From: CAZRHR01 sp964599915
Lineage (GTDB): Bacteria > Bacteroidota > Bacteroidia > CAIKAF01
Reading direction: 5' to 3'
Assembly: GCA_964599915.1 (NCBI GenBank)
Contig: CAZRHR010000054.1
Coordinates: 1 to 18,860, forward strand
Length of the DNA stretch: 18,860 nt
Shown: in pieces, positions 8,061-15,703 of the stretch
Position numbering within the stretch: position 1 is the stretch's first letter
How the letters are laid out: each line of letters opens with the position of its first letter
Notes under the pieces: generated by a model
Told to the model about the DNA's origin: nothing
Database searches by the model: none
The model's input: the letters and a program-made list of their open reading frames with translations, nothing else
Program-made: the position numbers and the translations under genes

Positions 8061-8735
8061 ATGGGTCGCCGTCCCCTCGCTAAATTTAGAAAAACCAATA
8101 GCAGCATTACTTCAAAATGGATTGAAGCTTTGGCCCCAGTTATTTTAGCTGAAGGGTTTTCGGAAAAAAGTATGGATGAGATTGTGCGGCTGGCAGGAGT
8201 GAGCAAAGCAACCTTTTATAAGTATTTCAATTCAAGAGAAAAGTTGGTAGATGCCATTATTGACTATCAATTGGATAAAGTAGGCGAATCCAAGTCTGCT
8301 TTAGAAAACAAGATTAAATCACTGCCTGAAAGATATTTGGAGGCCACAAAGATTGCTGGTACCGCCGTTGCGGCCATTTCAAACCCATTTCTTAAAGACC
8401 TAGAACATCATTACCCTCATTTATCGGGGAAAATGGAACTTTTTCGTGTAGAAGCGGTGGAGTGGCTACGCGCATTTTATGCAGAGGCCAGAGAGGCCGG
8501 GTTTATCCGTGATTTGGATTTACGCATCCTGCTTATTTCGGACTTGGCGGTATTTAGAGAAATTAGCCGCATTGAGGTACTCAAAAGCATGAATTTAAGT
8601 TTGGGAGAGGCTTTTCTAAATTATATTGAGTTCAGAACCAGAGCCATCCTAAGTTCCTGCGATGATGCAGACCACGTAATCCAAACACTAAGGGACGGAG
8701 GTATCGATTATCCTGTAGCACATCTCTTTGCTTAA
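8061..8735 (+). CDS. TetR/AcrR-family transcriptional regulator
   Basis: A 224-residue protein. Residues about 18-70 are the TetR DNA-binding domain: 'ALAPVILAEGFSEKSMDEIV', then the recognition helix region 'AGVSKATFYKYFNSREKLVDAI' with the hallmark F-Y-K-Y-F. The rest is a helical ligand-binding and dimerisation domain that is poorly conserved across the family, so the ligand cannot be named. It diverges from alkB across a 342-bp region containing a perfect 21-base inverted repeat over the alkB promoter. The simplest reading is a local repressor that senses an alkane, fatty acid or acyl-CoA. It could also act on the downstream helicase operon, which starts 48 bases after its stop. Start choice: the ATG at 8061 has no in-frame competitor giving a better N-terminus, and no Shine-Dalgarno sequence is present, as is normal for this phylum. 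Confidence 0.9.
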   Translation: MGRRPLAKFRKTNSSITSKWIEALAPVILAEGFSEKSMDEIVRLAGVSKATFYKYFNSREKLVDAIIDYQLDKVGESKSALENKIKSLPERYLEATKIAGTAVAAISNPFLKDLEHHYPHLSGKMELFRVEAVEWLRAFYAEAREAGFIRDLDLRILLISDLAVFREISRIEVLKSMNLSLGEAFLNYIEFRTRAILSSCDDADHVIQTLRDGGIDYPVAHLFA

Positions 8736-8771
8736 TCCCATTTTCTTCCACGCTCCTTCATTCTTTTTCTC

Positions 8772-8779
8772 CACCTTTG
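8772..8779 (+). promoter_or_regulatory. -7-like box directly before the SNF2 start
   Basis: CACCTTTG (one mismatch to TAnnTTTG) ends four bases before the ATG at 8784. If used, the transcript would be leaderless or nearly so. The same arrangement recurs at other genes in this window. Confidence 0.35.
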
Positions 8780-8783
8780 GCCC

Positions 8784-11597
8784 ATGACTCCGAATGTCAT
8801 TTACGGGCTATTTTATCTGGAACCCATCGGTTGGCTGGTGGAACCCTTTGCCTTTTTCAATGAACAGGGCTTGGTGCTTCATCGATTTTATAAAGAGCAT
8901 CTCTCAAACCATCGCCCGGAATATCCTGAGCTTCACGAAAAAGCATTACTGCTGGCCCAACAACTTTCATTACCTGCCATTGCGGAGGACCTTCAAGTAC
9001 AGCCACAAAAACTGCACGATTGGATTCAAAAACCCGCATCCGCCGCCAAGTGGAAGCTCAAGCAACTTGAACTTGAAAAAACCTTGGACGAGCTCCTGCA
9101 ACTTTGTAAACAAAACCAATTGACGGTAGGGCTCAACCTCAAAAGAGACGACCTAGTCTCCTCACGCCAATTGCACTTTTTTTCCAAACCAGCCCTCAAA
9201 GCCACATTTGAAGGCAAAGAAGAAGGTATCGCCTACACTTTCTCCTTATTTTCAGACAACCAACCCTATCCCCTTCAGACTACGCAAACCGATCTTATTC
9301 TCAACACCTATGGCTGGTTACGGATCGACCAGTACTTGGTGCACTTGCCCAACCTCAAAGCATCCATCCTCTCGCCCTTTTTCTCGAAACCTGTGGTTTG
9401 GATTCAACCCCAACACTTTACTACATACATTAATGGATTTCTCCGAAAATTCCTTCGCCACAACGCCATTGATATTGAGATCATCAACTTGCCTGTGGAG
9501 GAGATTTCGCAGCTTTCGGGCACCGTGATTCACATTCCGGAATCTATTCTCCCAAACCAGCACCCGCTGCAAATTCAATTTACATACCACAGCCTCCTTG
9601 TCAACAGCCAAGATCCGGCACCCATTCTCACGCGCATTAACCCAAATGAAGCAGAAACATCCCTTTTACTTAGGGTAAAACGTGACCTTAAAAAAGAAAA
9701 TCAAATACTTCAAGCACTGGCCCAGTGGCAAATAAAACCAGAGGCAGATGGCTTGGCCCTTTTAGACCAACTCACACCCGAACTTTGGGAAAAAATAAAA
9801 GCAGAGGTCCCCGACCTTTCGCTTCAACATGAAGCCTTTGAGCTCACCATACATACGCCGACCCTCCATAAAAGGCTAGAGGACAAAATCGACTGGTTCG
9901 ATGTACATATTCAAGTGCAAGTGGGGCCTCATGTCCTTCCCTTTTCTGCATTTATTCCTTATATTCAAAAAAACAACCCCATTTTTCCTCTGCCCGACGG
10001 AACGCGATTTCACCTTCCCTCTGCTTGGTTTACCCAATGGCAAGACGAATTTTCGCAAGGAATGAAGGAGGAAAAACCATGGAAAATTCCTAAAAGTCAA
10101 CTTCATGCCTGGCCGGAGTTTCTAGCCTTGCCTACAACACCTGCGCCACGGAGAACCCTGCCATCACCGGAAGCTCCACCTGCTCACTTTTCCTACCGGC
10201 CGTACCAAGTAGAAGGCATCGAACGGCTTGTGACCGCGTATGAAACCTATCGGGGCTTTTTACTGGCAGACGACATGGGATTGGGAAAAACCCTCATGGT
10301 GTTATCTCTGATTCATCGCATTCACCAAGACAAAAATGCGACCCTCCACATTCCCATCGATTTATTCCAAAGCCAAACCTCTTCTATTTCTCCCTGTCTC
10401 ATCGTGGTTCCTTCTTCCCTTATGGAAAACTGGAAAAGGGAAATAACCAAATTCTTCCCCGATTTACGCGTTGGTTTACATGCCGGACCGGACCGTTTAA
10501 AATTCATGGATGGCCGCTGGAAAAACCAAGTGCTCATCACCAGTTATGGCACCCTGCGCTCGGACATTGAATATTTTAAAAAACGTAAGTTCTCTTGTTT
10601 GGTTTTAGACGAGGTGCAGGCCTTGAAAAATCCGGAAGGGCTTACCTACGCAGCCGTGCAACAGCTTCAGTCTGATTTCACCATTGGCATTTCCGGCACG
10701 CCCGTAGAAAATCACCTTACGGACCTTTGGGCCATTTTCAGCCTTTTGGAACCCACCCTTTTGGGAGACAAAGCGCAATTCTTAAAAACCTTTTCGCCCA
10801 AACCGGATACGGATGTCTGGGAAAAGCTTCGGAACAAAATAAAGCCATTTTATCTGCGGCGCACCAAAACGGAAGTGGCACCCGACTTGCCGCCTTTGCA
10901 ATCGCATACCGTTTGGGTATCCATGAAACAAGCCCAGAAAGAGCGGTATGATGAGTGGCTTTCCGCCGCACGAAATGACCTTTTGCTTGGGCAAAGCCTT
11001 CCTATCGGTAAAAAGAACATGATGGTTTTACGCGCCATTACCCGGCTGCGGCAAATGGCAAATCACCCGGCCATGGCTGGAGAGCCATTGCCTTCCGGAA
11101 AATTTGAACGGGTGATGGAAGACCTGCGCAACCTTGTAGAAGCGGGGCGAAAAATCCTTGTTTTCTCTCCTTTTACCAGCCATTTACAGATTTATCTACA
11201 AGCGCTAAAAGCAGAAAATATTTTGGCGCTATCCCTTACCGGCAATACCCCCAACAAAGACCGACAAGGTGTCATTGATCGCTTTTTAAAAGAAGATGGC
11301 GCCCAGGTTTTGTGTATGAGTTTGAAAGCCGGCGGCGTAGGATTAAACATTGTAGCGGCAGATTATGTCCTCATGTTAGATCCTTGGTGGAATCCACAAG
11401 CCGAATCCCAAGCCATCGCCAGAGCACATCGCATTGGCAGGACCGGCACAGTAACAGTGCTACGGTATTTGACCTCCGAATCGGTAGAAGAAAAAATCCA
11501 TCACATTCAACTGGCGAAGACCGACATGGCAGATGCGCTGTTTGGCGCGTCCTTCGCCCTTACCACCGAATGGATGGAAAACATCCTTCAATCTTAA
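8784..11597 (+). CDS. SNF2-family DEAD/DEAH-type ATP-dependent helicase
   Basis: A 937-residue protein with a complete SNF2 motor in its C-terminal half. It has a Q-type start 'YRPYQVEGIERL' (about 471-482), Walker A 'DMGLGKT' with K502, 'VVPSSLMENW' (motif Ia), D609-E-V-Q612 'ALKN' (motif II), 'GISGTPVENHLTDLW' (motif III, about 635), then the second RecA domain with 'KILVFSPFTSHL', 'MSLKAGGVGLNI' and 'QAIARAHRIGRTG' (motif VI, about 876-888). Two positions differ from the commonest SNF2 wording: DEVQ in place of DEAQ, and RIGR in place of RIGQ. The first about 470 residues carry no motif I can name, apart from the 'DWFDV' segment near 370 seen in bacterial SNF2 proteins. No SWIM zinc finger (CxC...CxH) is visible. 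Such proteins move along double-stranded DNA and displace or remodel bound proteins, including RNA polymerase. The role here is unknown. It is followed 43 bases later by ACMSD on the same strand. Confidence 0.92.
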   Translation: MTPNVIYGLFYLEPIGWLVEPFAFFNEQGLVLHRFYKEHLSNHRPEYPELHEKALLLAQQLSLPAIAEDLQVQPQKLHDWIQKPASAAKWKLKQLELEKTLDELLQLCKQNQLTVGLNLKRDDLVSSRQLHFFSKPALKATFEGKEEGIAYTFSLFSDNQPYPLQTTQTDLILNTYGWLRIDQYLVHLPNLKASILSPFFSKPVVWIQPQHFTTYINGFLRKFLRHNAIDIEIINLPVEEISQLSGTVIHIPESILPNQHPLQIQFTYHSLLVNSQDPAPILTRINPNEAETSLLLRVKRDLKKENQILQALAQWQIKPEADGLALLDQLTPELWEKIKAEVPDLSLQHEAFELTIHTPTLHKRLEDKIDWFDVHIQVQVGPHVLPFSAFIPYIQKNNPIFPLPDGTRFHLPSAWFTQWQDEFSQGMKEEKPWKIPKSQLHAWPEFLALPTTPAPRRTLPSPEAPPAHFSYRPYQVEGIERLVTAYETYRGFLLADDMGLGKTLMVLSLIHRIHQDKNATLHIPIDLFQSQTSSISPCLIVVPSSLMENWKREITKFFPDLRVGLHAGPDRLKFMDGRWKNQVLITSYGTLRSDIEYFKKRKFSCLVLDEVQALKNPEGLTYAAVQQLQSDFTIGISGTPVENHLTDLWAIFSLLEPTLLGDKAQFLKTFSPKPDTDVWEKLRNKIKPFYLRRTKTEVAPDLPPLQSHTVWVSMKQAQKERYDEWLSAARNDLLLGQSLPIGKKNMMVLRAITRLRQMANHPAMAGEPLPSGKFERVMEDLRNLVEAGRKILVFSPFTSHLQIYLQALKAENILALSLTGNTPNKDRQGVIDRFLKEDGAQVLCMSLKAGGVGLNIVAADYVLMLDPWWNPQAESQAIARAHRIGRTGTVTVLRYLTSESVEEKIHHIQLAKTDMADALFGASFALTTEWMENILQS

Positions 11598-11628
11598 AGG
11601 TCTATCTCCAACGTTCTTGGGTTTTCAT

Positions 11629-11636
11629 TACCTTTA
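11629..11636 (+). promoter_or_regulatory. -7-like box directly before the ACMSD start
   Basis: TACCTTTA (one mismatch to TAnnTTTG) ends four bases before the ATG at 11641. This suggests a separate leaderless transcript for ACMSD and the genes behind it. No clear -33 TTTG is visible. Confidence 0.35.
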
Positions 11637-11640
11637 ACCC

Positions 11641-12648
11641 ATGCTGAAAATCGATATGCACACCCATATCATTCCCGAAAACATTCCGGATTTCACCCGG
11701 AAATTCGGCTATGAAGGGTTCATACGGCTTCATCACCACAAGCCTGGAGCCGCAAGAATGATGCAGGGCGAAAGGTTTTTCCGAGAAATTCAGGCCAATT
11801 GTTGGGATCCCGTCCTACGGATGCAAGAATATGCAGAAAAAGGCGTTTCTGTGCAGGTGGTTTGCACCATTCCTGTCTTGTTTGCCTATTTTGCTAAACC
11901 CGAGCATGGGCTTGAGGTTTCCCAATTTTTAAATGACCATATCGCGGACATTCAACAACAACATCCCCAGCATTACATTGGATTAGGAACAGTGCCCATG
12001 CAGTCGGTACCATTGGCCATCCAAGAACTTGAACGTTGTAAAAAATTAGGTTTTCCAGGCATTCAAATTGGCTCCAACATCAATGATGTCAACCTAGGGG
12101 ATGACATTTACTTCCCGTTTTTTGAAGCTTGTGAGGCTTTGGACATGGCCGTTTTGGTGCATCCATGGAACATGATGGGCCAAGAACACATGGGAAAGTA
12201 CTGGTTGCCTTGGCTGGTGGGTATGCCTGCCGAAACCGCCCGAGCAGCCGCTTCAATGATTTTCTCAGGTGTATTTGAAAAACTCCCCAAACTACGGGTT
12301 TGTTTTGCCCACGCAGGGGGCTCACTCATCCCAACCATTGGAAGACTTGAACATGGATTTCATTGCCGCCCGGATTTGGTGGCCATTGACAATCCGGTCA
12401 ATCCCAGAACTTATTTGGGGAAATTTTGGGTGGATTCGGTGACCCATGACCCCGAACTTTTACAATATATCGTAGGAAAAATCGGCGCTGAAAAAATCGC
12501 TTTTGGCACCGATTACCCTTTTCCTTTAGGCGATTTGGAGATGGGCAAATTCATTGACCAAGTCCCTTTAACTGAAACAGAACGAGCACACATCTTTTTT
12601 GAATCCACTTGCGCATGGCTAGGTATTTCGTCCCAACGTTGGGCTTGA
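11641..12648 (+). CDS. 2-amino-3-carboxymuconate-6-semialdehyde decarboxylase (ACMSD)
   Basis: A 335-residue TIM-barrel amidohydrolase-superfamily decarboxylase. The sequence follows animal and bacterial ACMSD closely: 'KIDMHTHI', 'FREIQANCWDP', 'GLGTVPMQ', 'LGFPGIQIG', 'KYWLPWLVGMPAET', 'GVFEKLPKLRVCFAH', 'NPRTYLGKFWVDS' and 'GTDYPFPLGDLE'. Metal ligands are H7, H9, H174 and D291, with H224 as the catalytic histidine. R48 and R243 correspond to the two substrate-carboxylate arginines, the second donated by the neighbouring subunit in known structures. The reaction (EC 4.1.1.45) removes CO2 from aminocarboxymuconate semialdehyde. This diverts the kynurenine/3-hydroxyanthranilate route away from quinolinate and NAD towards 2-aminomuconate; it also serves 2-nitrobenzoate breakdown in some bacteria. 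No other kynurenine gene is in the window. The frame overlaps the following lipoprotein by 34 bases, which supports co-transcription. Confidence 0.94.
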   Translation: MLKIDMHTHIIPENIPDFTRKFGYEGFIRLHHHKPGAARMMQGERFFREIQANCWDPVLRMQEYAEKGVSVQVVCTIPVLFAYFAKPEHGLEVSQFLNDHIADIQQQHPQHYIGLGTVPMQSVPLAIQELERCKKLGFPGIQIGSNINDVNLGDDIYFPFFEACEALDMAVLVHPWNMMGQEHMGKYWLPWLVGMPAETARAAASMIFSGVFEKLPKLRVCFAHAGGSLIPTIGRLEHGFHCRPDLVAIDNPVNPRTYLGKFWVDSVTHDPELLQYIVGKIGAEKIAFGTDYPFPLGDLEMGKFIDQVPLTETERAHIFFESTCAWLGISSQRWA

Positions 12649-13067
12649 TTTTAATGACAGGTTTAGGTTCCTGTAAAACATCTTCTGCCACAGATGCTCC
12701 TACAGGACGCGAAAAACCTTCCTGTGGATTGGGTTGGACACAAAACGCACAACTCGACACCGTATCGTCTGATCCGTTTGAACTATTGGACGCAAAACTT
12801 CAAGGACGCTGTTTGGACCTTACCGTGCGATATGGCGGTGGATGCGGAGGCGCAGACTTTTTCTTGTTGTGGAATGGTACACTGGCGGAGAGTTTTCCGG
12901 CACAAGCCAAACTGCGTTTGGTGCTGAAGGACCAAGACCATTGCAGGGCACTCCTTACCAAAACCTTATCTTTCGACATTGGCACCATCGCACAGAAACA
13001 AGCGGTGGATTTTTACCTAAACGAGCGGGCAGAACCCTTACGATTCGACCCTAAAGCCGGAAATTGA
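12615..13067 (+). CDS. Small putative lipoprotein of unknown function
   Basis: From the ATG at 12615 the product has 150 residues. It begins with a type II signal peptide: short positive N-terminus, hydrophobic core, then the lipobox L17-G-S-C20. Cys20 would be lipidated, and the protein would be periplasmic or on the inner face of the outer membrane. The mature part has 'SSDPFELLDAKLQGRCLDLTV', then 'RYGGGCGGADFFLLW', and further Cys at 37, 66, 77 and 110, which could form disulphides. I do not recognise a named family; the look is of a single β-rich domain. The start lies 34 bases inside the ACMSD gene. A TTG at 12609 is also possible but adds nothing to the signal peptide. The stop overlaps the next ATG by one base (TGATG), indicating translational coupling with the cysteine-cluster protein. 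Confidence 0.75.
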   Translation: MARYFVPTLGLILMTGLGSCKTSSATDAPTGREKPSCGLGWTQNAQLDTVSSDPFELLDAKLQGRCLDLTVRYGGGCGGADFFLLWNGTLAESFPAQAKLRLVLKDQDHCRALLTKTLSFDIGTIAQKQAVDFYLNERAEPLRFDPKAGN

Positions 13068-13567
13068 TGGAAAAAGACTTGCAAAAAGTCCGATCCGCCA
13101 AAAAACAGGTGGACCAGTTGTACCGCAAACTGGAAAAAGCGGGAAAACCGGCCGTAAATCAACTTTTTCACCCAAGACATGAGGCGGTTTTTAAGGACAT
13201 CAACTGCTTGGATTGCGCCAGATGTTGTAGGTATACAGGTCCATTATTCACCCCAACGGACATCAAACGTTTGGCCTCTCATCTAGGTTTGAGCGTCTCT
13301 GATTTTCAAAGCCAATATTTACGCATAGATGAAGATGGCGACTGGGTTTTACAAACCTTGCCCTGCCCCTTTTTAGGCGAAAACAATGCGTGCGCTGTGT
13401 ATGACATCCGACCCAAAGCCTGCAGGGCCTACCCACACACGGATCATCCGGACATGCGCGCTATTTTAAAAATCACCCGAAAAAATGCAGACGTTTGCCC
13501 TGCCGTGGCCAGAATTACCCTTCAGCTGCTTCAAATCCCTGAGCTGAACGCAAAGCTTCATAAATAA
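13067..13567 (+). CDS. YkgJ-family cysteine-cluster protein
   Basis: A 166-residue protein with the metal-binding signature C47-x-x-C50-x-x-C53-C54 ('CLDCARCCR'), then 'FTPTDIKRLASHLGLSVSDF', 'LPCPFLGENNACAVYDIRPKACRAYP' (C100, C109, C119) and C144 near the end. This is the UPF0153/YkgJ pattern (putative zinc- or iron-binding), whose biochemical role is unsettled. Residues 1-30 look helical and charged, and the protein has no signal peptide, so it is cytosolic. I use the ATG at 13067, which shares its first base with the preceding TGA stop, rather than the TTG three bases earlier. The 3' end runs 53 bases into the ddl gene on the other strand, so this short operon ends by convergent overlap. 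Confidence 0.88.
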   Translation: MEKDLQKVRSAKKQVDQLYRKLEKAGKPAVNQLFHPRHEAVFKDINCLDCARCCRYTGPLFTPTDIKRLASHLGLSVSDFQSQYLRIDEDGDWVLQTLPCPFLGENNACAVYDIRPKACRAYPHTDHPDMRAILKITRKNADVCPAVARITLQLLQIPELNAKLHK

Positions 13568-14519
13568 CCGCAGTAAGGACCTCTTGCTCTTTCATGCCGG
13601 CCGCACGGATTTGTTGAGGCACCAAGCTGGCGGGCGAAAATCCGGGAATCGTATTTACTTCCATGAAATACAAGGTTTTGCCTGTCCACATAAAATCAAT
13701 CCGAACCATACCGCGCAAGTTTAATAGCCGATAAATGGCTACGGCATGCCTTTCCAACTTTTTTCGTGTAGCAGAAGGAATACGCGCAGGTGTAATTTCA
13801 TCCGAAGCGCCTTCATATTTGGCAGCATAATCGAAGAATTCCGTGTGGGGCACAATCTCCGTTGGCGGCAATACCACCATGTCTCCCATCACTTCCAACA
13901 CCCCAATGCTCAATTCGGTACCAGGCAGAAAAGACTCTATGATCACTTGGTCATCCACCTTAAAACCCGCCTCAATAGCATCGGGCAAATCTTTCTTGGC
14001 TTTGATTTTAAACGTGGCCACCGAACTGCCGCCATGGTTAGGTTTCACGAAACAGGGCAAACCCAGTTGGTCCACGATGTCGTCTACCTCAATGATTTCA
14101 TCCGAAGCGCGAACCAGCATGCCTTTGGCCACCGGAATGCGCAAAGATTTCACCAAAAGCTTGGTGAGGAATTTATCCATGGTTAAAGCGGAGGCCAACA
14201 CACCGGGTGACGTGTAGGGCACTTTATGCAGCTCCAGCCAGCCTTGAAGTTTCCCGTCTTCGCCGGGTGTGCCATGCACGATGTTGTACGCCACATCAAA
14301 TGAAACATAACCATCCTTGCCTTCAAAACCGAAGCCTTTAGGGGAAAGAGGTAAAGGTCCATCGGAGGTATGCACTTCCATTTTCCCGTCTTTTACATGC
14401 ACCAGCCAAGGCTGGAACAATTGGGGATCCAAGGTGCGCATGACCATATCGGCCGACTTGAGCGACACCTCGTATTCGCCGGAATCACCACCGGCCAGAA
14501 CGGCAACTTGCGTTTTCAT
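13515..14519 (-). CDS. ddl: D-alanine--D-alanine ligase
   Basis: A 334-residue ATP-grasp enzyme that joins two D-alanines for peptidoglycan precursor synthesis in the cytosol. Recognisable parts are the N-terminal 'VAVLAGGDSGEYEVSLKSA' with E15, 'VHGTPGEDGKLQGWLEL' (about 81-97), 'PYTSPGVLASALTMDK' (about 101-116), the nucleotide-binding 'LPCFVKPNHGGSSVA' (K159, glycine-serine loop 163-166), 'VIIESFLPGTELSIGVLE' (about 192-209), and the magnesium and substrate segment 'VRIDF' plus 'EVNTIPGFSPASLVPQQ' (D275, E287, N289). Length is normal for the family. It follows the threonine aldolase gene after 65 bases on the same strand. A TATCTTTA box ends four bases before its ATG, so it may have its own leaderless transcript. 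The C-terminal 53 bases overlap the convergent YkgJ-type gene. Confidence 0.95.
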   Translation of the reverse strand: MKTQVAVLAGGDSGEYEVSLKSADMVMRTLDPQLFQPWLVHVKDGKMEVHTSDGPLPLSPKGFGFEGKDGYVSFDVAYNIVHGTPGEDGKLQGWLELHKVPYTSPGVLASALTMDKFLTKLLVKSLRIPVAKGMLVRASDEIIEVDDIVDQLGLPCFVKPNHGGSSVATFKIKAKKDLPDAIEAGFKVDDQVIIESFLPGTELSIGVLEVMGDMVVLPPTEIVPHTEFFDYAAKYEGASDEITPARIPSATRKKLERHAVAIYRLLNLRGMVRIDFMWTGKTLYFMEVNTIPGFSPASLVPQQIRAAGMKEQEVLTAVIYEALRSAQGFEAAEG

Positions 14520-14523
14520 GGGA

Positions 14524-14531
14524 TAAAGATA
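14524..14531 (-). promoter_or_regulatory. -7-like box directly before the ddl start
   Basis: On the minus strand TATCTTTA (one mismatch to TAnnTTTG) ends four bases before the ddl ATG. TTTT sits at the -33 position 19 bases upstream of the box, one mismatch from TTTG. A leaderless ddl transcript is implied. Confidence 0.35.
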
Positions 14532-14584
14532 AGACGCCCCAACCTACGATAAAAATAACCTGTAAAGGTCTTGCATGTCGCCTT

Positions 14585-15625
14585 CTACCTTTCGGAGGCA
14601 GAAAGCGACTGCATGGCCTCAAAAAAAGCTTGAATATCCTCTTCCTGGGTATCCCAGGCGCACATCCAACGGGCCACATTTCCCTCCGGTTCAAAAATAT
14701 AAAAAGGGAATTTTTCCATTAACGGCGCATTCCAGGAAAGGGGAATACTGGCAAACACGCCGTTGGCCTCTACCGGATGGCGCAGGATCACCTCCGGCAA
14801 TGTGGTTACAAGGGCAGCCAACTTTTGTGCCATGGCATTGGCATGCAGGGCATTTTCCTTCCAAAGTTGCTCTTGCAAAAACGGGATAAACTGACCAGAA
14901 ATAAAGCGCATTTTAGAATGAAGCTGGGCCTGTTGTTTTCGGTAGGATGCTGTTTTCCGTGCCAATTCAGGCTGCAAAAACACCACCGCTTCGCCGGCCC
15001 AAAGTCCATTTTTGGTGCCACCAAAGGAAAGAACGTCCACGCCTGCGGTTCTCAAATCTGACCAGGAGGCACCTAAAGCGGCCATGGCGTTGGAAATGCG
15101 CGCACCATCTACATGCAAATACAAGCCATGCGCTTTACAGAAATCTGAAAACGCTTTGATTTCATGCATGGTATACACTGTCCCAAACTCCGTACTGTTG
15201 GTGAGCGAAACCACTTTGGGATGCACCCTGTGCACATCATTTTGCCATTGCATCCACGGCAAAAGTTGTTCGGGCGTAATTTTTCCATGTTTTGGGGCAA
15301 TGGGAATGAGTTTGCATCCGGTAAACTTTTCCGGGGCACCTGCTTCATCCTCATAGATATGAGCCACTTGGCTGCACAATACCGCTTCTACCGAGTCGGC
15401 CAAACTCCGCAAAGCCAGCACATTGGCACCCGTTCCATTGTAGGTAAAAAACACTTCCGTTTCCGGGCCGAAAGCCGCTCGAAAAATATTTTCCGCCTCA
15501 CGGGTAACGGCATCATGGCCATAACCTTGGGTGTGTCCGTGGTTAATTTCTTGTATAAATTCAAGGATGCGGGGGTGAATTCCCGCTTGGTTATCGCTGC
15601 CGAAGCCTCTGGAAAAAGTATTCAT
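14585..15625 (-). CDS. Low-specificity L-threonine aldolase
   Basis: A 346-residue fold-type I PLP enzyme of the β-eliminating lyase family. The N-terminus 'SRGFGSDNQAGIHPRILEFI' and 'GYGHDAVTREAE' bind substrate and cofactor. 'FTYNGTGANVLALR' (about 60-73) holds the phosphate of PLP, and 'SQVAHIYEDEAGAPEKFTG' carries the stacking histidine. H171-V-D-G-A-R176 contacts PLP, and K205 in 'SFGGTKNG' is the Schiff-base lysine. It splits L-threonine or L-allo-threonine into glycine and acetaldehyde and needs no partner. Length matches the family. It starts 78 bases from the divergent nucleoside transporter, with AAAATTTG ending four bases before its ATG as a possible -7 box. ddl follows downstream. 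Confidence 0.92.
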   Translation of the reverse strand: MNTFSRGFGSDNQAGIHPRILEFIQEINHGHTQGYGHDAVTREAENIFRAAFGPETEVFFTYNGTGANVLALRSLADSVEAVLCSQVAHIYEDEAGAPEKFTGCKLIPIAPKHGKITPEQLLPWMQWQNDVHRVHPKVVSLTNSTEFGTVYTMHEIKAFSDFCKAHGLYLHVDGARISNAMAALGASWSDLRTAGVDVLSFGGTKNGLWAGEAVVFLQPELARKTASYRKQQAQLHSKMRFISGQFIPFLQEQLWKENALHANAMAQKLAALVTTLPEVILRHPVEANGVFASIPLSWNAPLMEKFPFYIFEPEGNVARWMCAWDTQEEDIQAFFEAMQSLSASER

Positions 15626-15703
15626 TTCACAAATTTTGCATAAAAAAGTCTTAAAATATCAATAGGATTGGTAACATTGTAGGTACGCGTAAAGCTTTTG
15701 CCC

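Noticed and set aside
8784..11597. SNF2 gene as part of a defence system such as DISARM
   Set aside because: No methyltransferase, nuclease, phospholipase or other defence gene is near. The neighbours are a TetR regulator and metabolic genes.
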